Shown here in pieces: positions 36,991 through 47,797 of a DNA stretch of 64,000 nucleotides; within the stretch, counting starts at the first letter, position 1; each line of letters opens with the position of its first letter. The DNA comes from Prinsepia uniflora (taxonomy: Eukaryota > Streptophyta > Magnoliopsida > Rosales > Rosaceae), in assembly GCA_032719365.1 (NCBI GenBank), contig CM064867.1, positions 59,956,601 through 60,020,600 of the forward strand, in the 5' to 3' direction. The notes under the pieces are model-generated. The model had not been told where the DNA came from, made no database searches, and saw only the letters and a list, made by a program, of their open reading frames with translations. Position numbers and translations under genes: made by a program.

Positions 36991-37853
36991 TGTGACAATA
37001 AACGTGTTGGTGCTTGGCTTAGTTCCAATACCATTGGTTTTGGTTGTGAACGTGAACTGGACATTGAACACGATGCACTGGGCAGAGTGATTCTGATGAT
37101 TTCAGTGATTGTTTGAGCAGGTGCACTTAGCCCAGGTTGGCTAGTGTAACTCTAGTGTTGAGTTGTGTGATCACTGCTAGGCTTGTATCCAACGCGTTCC
37201 AGTTACACCGTCTGATTGAGTGTGATGACGGTATACGTATACTCAGGATGAGTGAGTTGGTGGTTAGTATGACCGTAAGTTGCTTTGCGGCGAGATGTTA
37301 CCTTGTCGTGACCTTACCAGCATCTGGGATCGCTGAGGGGGTGACAATTGTGGTTACTGCTGTTGGTATTTGTCGCAGGATTGAGTTTGCCCTGTGAGGG
37401 GAGATCATGTTGTTGATCTTATGCTACATTGACGGACGTGGTAGTATGATGTGTTGTCACTGATTTGTTACTGATTGGCGCTTTACTAGGGTGGTAAAGC
37501 TTGGTGGTGACAGTTTGGCTTGTGGTGTCAGCATGGACTGACAGGTGAGTTTTGGTGACTCTCTATGAGAGCGAAGGTCAGGGCACATTAGTGAGTACAT
37601 GGGGCCGTCAAGCTGAAAGAGTCAGCTTAATGGTGACATTGCTAATTTCTGTTAATCAATTTCATTCGAGGTGGTCGAGTATAGTCAGTACGACGTGCAT
37701 CTGTGATGTGACGTCTGAGTGCAGACGAGTTCTGCGTTGGCTAGTAGGTGTACAGGTGTACACATGTTGTGAGGCCCATTTGTTTTCCACGAGGTAGTTG
37801 TGGAATACGGATAGTTGGAATTTCGGGGACGAAATTCTTTAAGGAGGGAAGGT
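36991..37853 (+). mobile_element. Interior 3' remnant of a gene-less element, with PPT
   Basis: Non-coding. It ends with TTCCAC/GTGGAA (about 37777-37804), GAATTTCGGGGACGAAATTC and the PPT AAGGAGGGAAGGT directly before an LTR. The rest of this element's interior and its 5' LTR were lost, together with about 120 bases of host LTR. Confidence 0.75.
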
Positions 37854-40800
37854 TGTAATGACCCGTCCCAAATATCGGGATTGGATATTAATTAATTATG
37901 ATTTAGAATGACTAATCGGGGATTAGTTGAGTGAAATCGGACGAAACGTGCAAAATGACCGTTTTGCCCCTAGTGTGGGCAAAATGTTGACTTTTAGTTC
38001 GGGCGGTCAAATGGACTTTGGCCGATGACTGTGACGTAGTTCGGGACGTCACGTATTCATAGACAGGTGGCACGTTCGATTCCGACATTCGTAGCGAAAG
38101 TTATGATGGACGGAAGTTGAGGGGTATTTTGGTAATTTGGCATGTTAGGGGCCAAATGTTGACTTTTTGATCGGGAGGTCCGATGGACGAGGGCCAAGGC
38201 TCGTTACGTAGGTCTCGTCGATACGAATCCAACGACAGGCGGCATGCTGAAATCGGAGATTCGACGACGAAGTTATGGTCACGGAGTCGGGCTCGATTAA
38301 CCGAACGAACCGGGAATAAAATAATATTTTAATATGAACAGTACCCGGTGACTGGACACATTTGGATGAGTGACAAGTGTCACTCATCCCTTAAAATCAG
38401 GCACAAAACATGGATCCATGATTTTGGGGAGACCTAATTATGATGTTTTAATATTATTTTAATTAATTAATCCTTTAATTTCCATTAATCCTGTTCTGTT
38501 TCTTACCCGTGCACAACTGAGAAGCAGAGATTGAGAGAGTCTGAAATTTTCCACCATTTCCTTCCATTTCTGAACCAAAGTGTGAGTAATTGAGAGGGTG
38601 TTGAGATTTAATTAGCAAGGATAAACGAGGGACTGAGTGAGGGCTTGAATTTGGAATTTGGAATTTTCGAATTTTGAGGGGGGAAATTCGAATTGGAAGC
38701 TTGGAGCCTTGTTGATCGAAATTGAGTTCATTTCTAGTCTTCTGGGATTACCACGACCTGTTTCATCGAAAGAACGAAGGCAATTGAGGTCCAATTGAGG
38801 TAGAACAGAAGCACTGTAGTCGTAGAGGGTTCGAGCTTGAGTCGTGGAGTTTGAGCCATGAATTGATTCAATTGAGTTGGGTAAAATGCTTACCTGAGTC
38901 CCTTGATGCTTCTGGTTGAATCAATTTAAGGAAATCGTGTGACGGTGAAGGTTTTCGAATGATGAACAATGGCCGGAGGTCCTTCGAATAATCGACTTTG
39001 ATCGTAGGGTTTGAGGTATGGTTTTGTATAATTAATGTTACAGAACCCTAATTGAACTTAGATTGAAACTAACTGAATGCTCAATTGAAGGAATTAGTGT
39101 CGAATTGACAGGATTGGAACCGGGTCTGATCGCGGGTTAAAGGACCCGTTTATCAGACAAACGGGTGAGGGAGACAGTACTGTAGCTGGCGCGTGGGTTT
39201 CACACGCAGCCACTCACGGCGGCGCGTGGGGGCGCGTCCGGCCTAGTCTCAAGGTGAGGTCAACATGACTTTTGATCCTCTCAGTGTAACGAACATTTTG
39301 ACGTTGATTTCGATGAAAACGGATATTGTTTCGTTAATGTTCCGCGTATCCGAAGTTTTGTATTACGTTAAAAATACGTATTTAAATGCCGGAAAAATTG
39401 GGGAAAATTATATGACGTATTTTGATATGTTAGTAACCCTCTATAATGATTTTGGACTGGAGTTGTGATTTCCAGAATTTGTGGAAAAACGTGCAGCTCG
39501 GAAACGGACCGTTTTGGACGGTGTGTGTGAGTGGACTTTGTTTTCTAACCGTGATGCATGCATATATGATTTAAATGCCTTATTATATGATTTTATATGC
39601 TTGGGCATGATTTGTGTTTCAATCCGGTAATTTCTCGGTTTTATGAATATTATATTATTATTTTTGGGCAATTTTCGAGAAATTACGAAATTTGGTAAAA
39701 ATGATGTTTGGACTTGGTTTATGAGTCCGGGATTGAAATTGTTTGAAAATAATTTTTGGACTCGGATTATTGAGTCATGGATTGAAAAATGATGTGGTGA
39801 CTCGGGAATGAGTCAAGGGTCAATTTCGTGGATTTACGTGGAAATGGAAACGGAGGTTGCAACGCATGGATTTGTGTGATAATGATATTTTGGGCATGAG
39901 AACCCAAGTGAATAGTAATTTTGACTCAGATTTGGAGTCACTTGTGAATTTGTGAAATTAATGATTTATTGGGATTTTATGATTATTTTAATCAGTCTTT
40001 CGGGCACGTTTTACGAGGAACGTGCAAATGATGTTTTGGGCTAGGCCCGAAGTTTAAATGATTTCTAAAATGATATTTTGACTTTGTTGGTGAGTCAATG
40101 ATGATTTCCGGAATATTTTATTGAATTAAAAGGTGATTTTAAAGAAGTACGTGTAAATGGTATGTTGGGCTTTGAGACCCAGTCGGGGATGATCTTGACT
40201 TGGTATGAAGTCAAGATTTGATTGAAATGTTTTGGGATGTAATTCCCGGGATGGTTTTCATTGTGATTGTGATATTCCCAGACGGTCGGTGCTTGGGGGG
40301 ATTACCCAGACGACCGGAGCTTGGGGGATGTGATTGTAGGATCATGAGTTGATCCTATGGAAGTCAGCTTCTCGGATGAGACTGAGCCTGGATGTACCAC
40401 TCGGATGGGTCTGAGCCTGGGGATGTGTTCGCCCAGAGGTGACTGAGCCCGGGGGGGTTAAGCCCAGAGATGTCTGTTCCCGAGAGAGTGACTGGATATT
40501 GGCCTACGCGTAGTGCAGCACTTGTGAGTAGTGCAGTTTGATTGATTGTGCACTTGTGAGTAGTGCGGATTGATTGGATTGATATATATCTTGTGAACTG
40601 GTGATTAGTGCTGATTGATGTTGTTGTGATGATGTACTGGTACTGAGTACGGGTTTTTGGTCTTTGTGGCCAGGTGATTATGTTTTCACATGTTTTGGCC
40701 TGAGAGCCGGGATTTAATGTTTTATAACATGAACTGATTTGGTGAACATGAGTTTTGTGGACCATGGGAAAACGTGTTTTGATTTGATCGGTCCACTGTT

Positions 40801-41105
40801 CATACTATTACTCATGTTTTACGATATGCATGCAAGTTTGTGAAAACTGGAGGGTAAGAATGTATTTTGATAAATGTTTTTATAAGAGGTCATTTTTGTC
40901 CACTCACACCTTTTCTGTTTTGTGACCCTCCAGGCCGTGGTACGACGTTCAGGACTAATCGTGAGGTAGTGACAGCAGCAGAAATCCGCGCAAACATCCC
41001 TTGTCTGGCAAGCACTGAAGGGTAGTTTCGGACCATTAGTTGACTTGTCAGACGGGAGCAGGACCGGGCACGGTTTTTGACGTCCAGTTGGGACGGGTCC
41101 TGTCA
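37854..41105 (+). mobile_element. LTR (3' LTR) nested in the composite
   Basis: A 3252-bp LTR from TGTAATGACCCGTCCC to GGTCCTGTCA. It contains a GTGACGT/ACGTCAC inverted repeat (38031-38052), a perfect palindrome with 12-bp arms GGATGAGTGACA/TGTCACTCATCC (38364-38389), the CGCGTG box (39188-39238), TGTAACGAACATTTTG (39285-39300) and a hairpin ladder with stems up to 10 bp (39710-40217). Confidence 0.9.
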
Positions 41106-42133
41106 TGCATATATGTTTTTATATGCTTTCTATACTTGATTCTATGATTTTATTTATGATTGTGATGGTTTCGGGTTTTGGAATCGGATTTTCGGATGAC
41201 GATTCGGATTTCGATTCGGGACTTGAAAGTGGATTTCGGGTTTGGGTTCGGAATGGTTATTCCGGATGGTAGCTTACGGAATGATGGTTGCGGACTCGAA
41301 TCTGGAAAGGAGGTGGATATGAGTTCTGGGTTTGGATTCGGGATCCTGATGAGATTGCGGATTCGGATTCGGAAATGGAAACGGTTTTGGATTGGATTTG
41401 CTGGATCTGGTTATTGGGTTTAAAGACCCAGATTATGATTGACGGGGGACGGGCTCGGATTGGGTTTAAAGACCCTGATTGAGTTTAATGACTCGGGAGT
41501 TTAAAGACTCGGATATTGATATTTCCCCCGTAGGCCTGTTGAGTTTAAAGGCTCGGATGTTTAAAGACTCGGGAGTTTAAAGACTCGGATTATATTGAGG
41601 CCTGGATTGAGTTTAAAGACTCGAGAGTTTAAAGACTCGGATAGATCCAGCAAGTTCGACGAACGGAAATGTGGTATGGTTTTCAATCATAGTTTTCCGA
41701 GGTTTTGGGCTATGCCCGGATGAAATGGTTTTCGGTGGTTTTGGGCTGAGGCCCGGGACTTGGAAAAAGGAACTTGTGTTCGGTTTTTCGTGGTTTGTTT
41801 AACCAGAATATTGAATGGTTTTATAACTTGAATGTATATGCATGCATTGGTTTTTGAAACGGAGGGTATAAATGTCATTGTTTTATGAAATGTTTTTGGA
41901 CTCAAACTTTATTTTTGGTCACTCACAGTATTTTCGTCTTTTCGATACCCTCTAGGTTGTTGCGGTACACTCTGGGAAGTCCGATTTCCTTTGGATGGTT
42001 GGATCGAGAATCCCTTGTCCGACTTACGTGTCACATGAAGGTTGGACGTCAGTTTAGCCTACGTGTCATGTGTAAGTTAGACGGGATCGGGATTTAGCCC
42101 TTAATCCTGGGGGATTAGGGGTGGGTCTTGAAA
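41106..42133 (+). mobile_element. LTR tail of the composite
   Basis: Matches 49690-50820 of the solo LTR: GGGTTTGGGTTCGGAATG, then the GAGTTTAAAGACTC repeats (about 41417-41640) and the GGGAGTCAGACGGG-type end. It continues the LTR head at 35388-36990 after the nested insertion. Confidence 0.8.
41417..41640 (+). repeat. GAGTTTAAAGACTC hairpin repeat array
   Basis: About nine copies of GRGTTTAAAGAYYC. Arms are GGGT/ACCC in the first two copies and GAGT/ACTC later. Confidence 0.9.
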
Positions 42134-44558
42134 AATACCTGATCCGACAATGTGGTCGTCATCTCAATATTTCGACCATCGCCTTATCACACATTAAGCC
42201 TTTCCTTTTTGTCCATTATTACTAATCCTGATGGTCGATACAGTACTCGTACCTTCCTTCCCAAAGGTATATGACCTCTGCATACTCAACCCCGTGGTTC
42301 GATCTCCATTTATACAAGGAAGGTCAACTCCTGAGGGTTTAACTAGAACCAACACCCGACTCATCGAATCCCCAAACTCAAAGTGAGAGATCGAACATAA
42401 GTCACCGTCTCTCCACTTGTAACCATCCTAACTCAGTTCTTATCTCCATTGACCAATACGTCTGTTTTTCCTAGGATTCATGCTAATCCCGACCGTTATT
42501 CATTCGACTAGAACTAACACTTATTTAACCATAAGTTTCGCCCTAAGGCATTCGCTACATCTGTCCAGTATCTCACACACTCCTCTGTACATAGGAGGAC
42601 ACCAACCAATCAACACTCAGTTCTCATTTCCAATAACTATGACCTCCTTCCGGGTCAATCACCCTAACTGGAAACCCTCTTACAATCCTCTGTGGTCTCC
42701 AACAAATCTCAGGCCAACTCACGTTCCCCAAAACTTCTCTGGTTTAACAGACCTAACACTTATTCAACTATCTCTCTCTCTGAGGGCATTCAATACATCT
42801 GTTCAGTATATCACACGTCCATCGGTACATGTAAGTACACCAACCAACCAATCATCCATCCTGGTACCACACATCATCTAAATGTGGTCAGACTACCCGA
42901 CTCCTCATCTCCCAACTATCACTAGTCCATTTGGCTATCCAAGGGTATCACCATCCACTAACCTTAGCCATATCAAATCCGAACATTATCCTTTTCTCTC
43001 TTTTACTCAAAATCGACAATCACCACCACGTTGGCCTCTCTTATTAAGGTCACTACTCACAACCTTCCCACGAAACCACAATTCCTTAATTCGTGATACA
43101 GGATACTTATCCCATACCGTTACTTATCAAGCTGTCCATAATCAACATGTAAGCTCAGATCATCGTAAACTTAATTCCTCATCCTGGCAAGATCTCAGGA
43201 ACATGTTGAAAAATTTGGGCATCCTCAGCCCTCACTAGGCATCTCATACACGAAACACAGACACCACACATGTGACCAGTAAACTTGAGTACCTCATACC
43301 AACCATCTATTGGTTGTGAGGATCAAAGTCATCCTAAAGGGTAACACCCTCGAGTCTCCCTCAAACATAACCTCTGGAATCCTAGATTCCACATATCACT
43401 TCCTAATCGACAGACTCGATAGAGTTATCATGAGTCATCAACCCATCTAATCCAAGGATTACATCCAATTCATCCAAATCTAAGTCAGCCACTAAGCGGA
43501 TAACACCAGTCATCCTGGGTAAACCAATTTAACCATACATAATTACCAAGGTTACCACATGATTATTATCAAAGTATCACATCGATAGCTCTAGTCAGTT
43601 CAACGACTTCCATACCAAAACCAATCACCAACAACACTCATATCCGACCAATAGCCAATCTCAAGACATGGAAAAGTGGATAGCCCGGGACCTACCAAGT
43701 ACATATGTCCTGGTTAATCTTACATCATGACCACAAGTAATGGGTATCCAGGTCATCAATCCAGGTATACTCAGGCTTCCTACGAAGGAATTGCAAATCC
43801 CCGGGCATGTGGTCCTAACTGACCACGCCCCTATGGACCATCACGGGCCCCACCAACTCTTCCCTCACCTGTCCTATCAACCGTCAAAATAGGAGCCAAT
43901 CCTCGCTCTATCACATCCCAACAGTGCCATTTCACCTATATCAATCAATCTATATAACCATTTCTTTATGGTGTGACAAGAGGACTCACAATCACAACTA
44001 TTACTATATAATTACCCTTGTTACTTTACCTCCCAGTGGACTCGACTTGCGTCCCACTAAACTGGACTATCTACTAAGTCCAATTCCTTGTATACTTCGG
44101 GTCCCCGCCCGAACCTCAGTCACTAAGGACATTGACCCATAAGTCCAAAACAAGATCAATCCATCATTTCCTAACTCCTCAGTACCTGACTATATACCAG
44201 CCCTTGGCATCCTAAGTGCCAAAAATTCCTCAATCAACCTTTCTGGCTCCTCTCGAGCCTTGATACCTTACCATGGCTCATCTCAAGTTTCTAACCAAAA
44301 ACCTGACTCATTTTGGGTCCCACATCCACATCTCGACTCTTCTTGAGTCTCATCTCATACCAATCAATCATGCCATCATTGGCATACCCAGTCACTGAAC
44401 AAGTACCAATAGTCACCCACATCTTATACGACCGATAAGGCCTAAGCGATATCCCATCACATTTGAGACTCTTTAAATGCACATTCCACGTAAGGAATCC
44501 ACTGTGAATAATCTCAACAAGTAGTAGTTCACGGTGTACACTAAATAACACCTGACCC

Positions 44559-44663
44559 TCAACCCAGGGTCAATCTCATCCGAGATCTATCACGAGGTCT
44601 CCTACACCCTTGTCTACCCGTCTCACTACCAGGTCGCACACGAGGCTTACGTTTCGGAGGCAT
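44559..44663 (-). pseudogene. Possible gag N-terminal remnant (34 codons)
   Basis: The first ATG after the PBS opens MPPKRKPRVRPGSETGRQG and stops after 34 residues. Basic MPP-type starts are common in Tekay gag proteins, so this may be the surviving start of a lost gag, or just a small leader frame. No capsid or zinc-knuckle sequence follows. It lies 28 bases from the PBS on the minus strand. Confidence 0.4.
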
Positions 44664-44690
44664 GATGTGGCAACAAAATCAGCAACCTAG

Positions 44691-44703
44691 TGCTCTGATA
44701 CCA
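44691..44703 (-). other. Primer-binding site (tRNA-Met type)
   Basis: Minus strand reads TGGTATCAGAGCA three bases from the LTR edge at 44707, a full match to the initiator tRNA-Met type site. It sets element direction and LTR boundary. Confidence 0.9.
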
Positions 44704-44706
44704 AAT

Positions 44707-47700
44707 TGACAGGACCCCCCCCCCCCCCCGAAGGGACAATGATAACCGTGCCCGGTCCTGCTCCCGTCTAGCAAGTCGACTGAAGTTCCCAAAATACCCT
44801 TCGTACTTGCCAAACAAGGGATAGCCACACACGTACTCACTCATGCCTCCGCCTCTAGATCAGCCTCGACTAACGCGCCACGACCTGGAGGGTCAATAAA
44901 AACACAAAAGGTGTGAGTGGACAAAAATTAATCAGTTTATAAAACAGTTACAGAAAGACATTTCTACCCTCCATGTAAAACCAATGCATACATTCGAAAA
45001 TCATTTCGCAATCCATTTCATTTCCAACATAAGAAAACTGTGTATGAAAATCAAAATCATTTTCCTTTTCTTAACCTTTGGGTCTTAGCCCGTAGACATA
45101 AACACAGGGCCTCAGCCCAAAACCATGAATCAAATCCAAGTACACAACATAATCCAAATCCGTCAAACCATATAAACCGGGCAATTGCCCAACACATCCG
45201 AAAACATCAGGAATCACAATAATTCAGAAGTCAATCAATCTGCTGGATCTCAAGTGCGCCCGAGTTTTTAAACTCAAAACCATGCGCATAATCAGGCCTT
45301 CCCGGGATATCAACGAGTCTTTAAACTCGGAGCATAATCAATAGGCCTCAGGGGATATCACAATAACCGAGGATTTAAACTTAAAATTAGATCCAGCCAT
45401 ATCCGGGTCTTTAAACCCAAACCATTTGTAAATCACAACAAACTCGGGATCTATCGTGATCCAAATTCCAAAACCAATACGAAATCACATTTTATCAAAA
45501 TGGGACTCATGTCCGAATTTCACATTCAAATCCCCAATCATATCCGCCACCCATTCCCGAATCCGAAATTGCAATAATGATTCCGTAAGCCGACATCCGG
45601 AAACATCATCCCGAACCCAAATCCGGAAATCCATCATCAAGTTTCCGAAACCCGAAATCTCGTTCATCAAATTACTTTTATGCCTTGGGCATCAAGCCCG
45701 AAATCAAATTTTCCAAAATCCGTTTTAAATCTTTGAAATCACATCATATTTCAAATCCCAAGGTCAAAACATCAAAACCATGTTCAAATCACAATATACT
45801 CGAAATCTCGTAAAACGTGTCAAAACCGTAATAATTTCGAAATTCATGTCAAAACCGTAGGTCATACTCACAATCATGTTCAAAACATCCTTAAAACATC
45901 ATACTCACAAATCATGTAAAATCGTTCATCAAACTATCATCAAAGCATAAGAGAAACCATAGTCTCGAAATACATGCAATTACGTATTGCATACCAAAAT
46001 ACATATAAATATGAAAATCGTAATTATCACAAGTCATAATCATAATCATAGAAATCATAGAAAAATTTATGCATGTATTAAATTTTGAAAGTAAAGTCCA
46101 CTCACACACCGTCCATAATGCTCGCTTTGGCGTTACACGCGTTTCAGTAATTTTCGACATTTTCCAGAAATCTCGAATCCTGTCCGAAATCATTCCTCCG
46201 TGTCACTAGGGGATCAAATAACAATATACTAATTTCCCATAATTTTTCGGGAATTAAATGTTAATTAAAAACGTAACATAAACTTTCGGACCCTCGAAAC
46301 AATATCGAAACGGTGTCCGATTAACTCAAATAAATGCTAAAATGTTCGTTACATTGCATAGGAAAGAAGTCGTGTTGAACTCACCTCGAGAATCGGGCCC
46401 ACGTGCCCTCACGCACCGCCGTGAGTGGCTGCACGTGAAACTCACGCGCCTGCTATAGTAATGCTACAGTGTCACCTTCTTCACCCGACTAGCCTGCAAA
46501 CGGGTTGTTCAACCCGCGACACAAACCGGTTAAATCCCTATCAAAACTCACTCAATTCCTTTCCTTCTTCCACCTAAATCCTTCCTTTACATTTTAATTT
46601 TGGTTCCCATTCATTAATTACCCTCAACATGCTCTAAATCGTTCATTCGACCCGTGATCAAACAAACGGGTCAACCGTTGTAACTCACTCGACTCAACTT
46701 CAATTTCAAATTAACTTAAAAATAAGCTTTATAGGTCCTAAAAGAACACTAAACCACAACCAATTTCAGGAAAACTTACCCGTAGGTGATCGTCCTCAAG
46801 TCTGAAATTTCTTCAAAACTGGAACATGGGTTCCTAGCCAAACCGTGATCGATTCCTTTCGATATTGATACGGTTGAACTCCAAATGGTCCCAGAAGACT
46901 GTTTCTCACCTTGGTTTTGTTCCTCTCGACTCACAATTCAACTTTCAAATTTCCCTCCAATTTTCCCAGTTTTTCTTCTCGTCTGTGTTTCTCTCGAACT
47001 CTCAGTCTCTCTGCTCCAAAAATGACTCTCTCGACTCACTCTCACTCCCTATAATCAAAACAGACCTCACGGCAACCCAAGGGAATCTCAGTCCAACTGT
47101 TTTTTGTTTCCCGCAAAAGACCCAAAATCAATTTAAGAATGGTGCCCGTGCCTGGTTTCTGGTTCAAACCCACACCCCATTGTTTCCACTAACTCAGAGC
47201 TGTTAAACAATTCTCATGTCCAGCCACTAACAAGGTTAAACAAATCCTTGATCAGACCACTCACAGCATGGGTGTTCATTCCCCGTTTCCACGGTTTTAA
47301 ACAGTGCCCCTGTGTAAAATTACTATTTTGCCCTTCTGCACAAAATTACCAAAATGCCCCTCCTCTTTCTAGACACGTAACTCATCCGTCCGATGTCCGT
47401 TTTCAGCGTGCCGCCTGTCTACGGACTCAGGGCATCGAGACCTACCTAACGGTCCTCGAATTGCGTGAAAAATAGTGGTGAATTAAAAAGTCAACATTTT
47501 CCCCCTTTTTGTCCTAATTACGAAAATGCCCTTGAACTTTCGAACGTCATAACTTTTTCCCTGATCGTCAGAATTGGACGTGCCACCTGCCTATGAACTC
47601 GTGACGTAGTTCACAGTCATCGGTCAAAGTCTATTTGACCCCTCGAACCAAAAGTCAACCATTCGCTCACTTTCCAGGGGCAAAATTGTCATTTTCTTCA

Positions 47701-47743
47701 AATTTTCCAAATTTTCCTTTTTTCGAAAGTCCGGGTCGTTACA
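44707..47743 (-). mobile_element. 5' LTR of minus-strand gene-less element
   Basis: A 3037-bp LTR. On the minus strand it starts TGTAACGACCCGGAC (47743) and ends GGTCCTGTCA (44707). It has a run of 15 C at 44715-44729 near its end. GAGTCTTTAAACTC units lie at about 45258-45420, and the CGCGTG box at about 46400-46461. Its partner is the LTR at 31726-34700. Confidence 0.9.
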
Positions 47744-47797
47744 GACGGGCTGCATGCAAGTGTAAGGTGGCTGCTAGTATTTAGACCGAGCGCCATT

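Larger units (their letters stand above)
35388..42133 (+). mobile_element. Composite insertion (LTR element within LTR)
   Basis: Starts TGTAACGACCCGTCCC at 35388 and ends TCTTGAAA (decayed TCTTGACA) at 42133. Flanked by AATGC (35383-35387) and AATAC (42134-42138), a TSD with one mismatch. The uninterrupted homologous site at about 63500 reads AATAATACC, which supports the insertion boundaries. Inside, LTR head and tail (35388-36990, 41106-42133) belong to the subfamily of the solo LTR at 47798, and a different, partly deleted element fills the middle. Confidence 0.85.
42139..44706 (-). mobile_element. Interior 5' part of the minus-strand gene-less element
   Basis: Runs from the PBS (44691-44703) leftwards to the composite insertion. 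With 34701-35387 it makes an interior of about 3.25 kb. No protease, RT, RNase H or integrase motif is found. Perfect short inverted repeats are frequent: TGACCCT/AGGGTCA (about 44552-44571), GGAATC/GATTCC (about 43376-43390), CAACCA/TGGTTG (about 43301-43317), ATGCCA/TGGCAT (about 44369-44384), TTGGCA/TGCCAA (about 44206-44224). Confidence 0.8.

Noticed and set aside
42480..42881. Plus-strand frame of 133 codons in the gene-less interior
   Set aside because: It is antisense to the element, is not open in the homologous copy at 63800-63980, and shows no domain.
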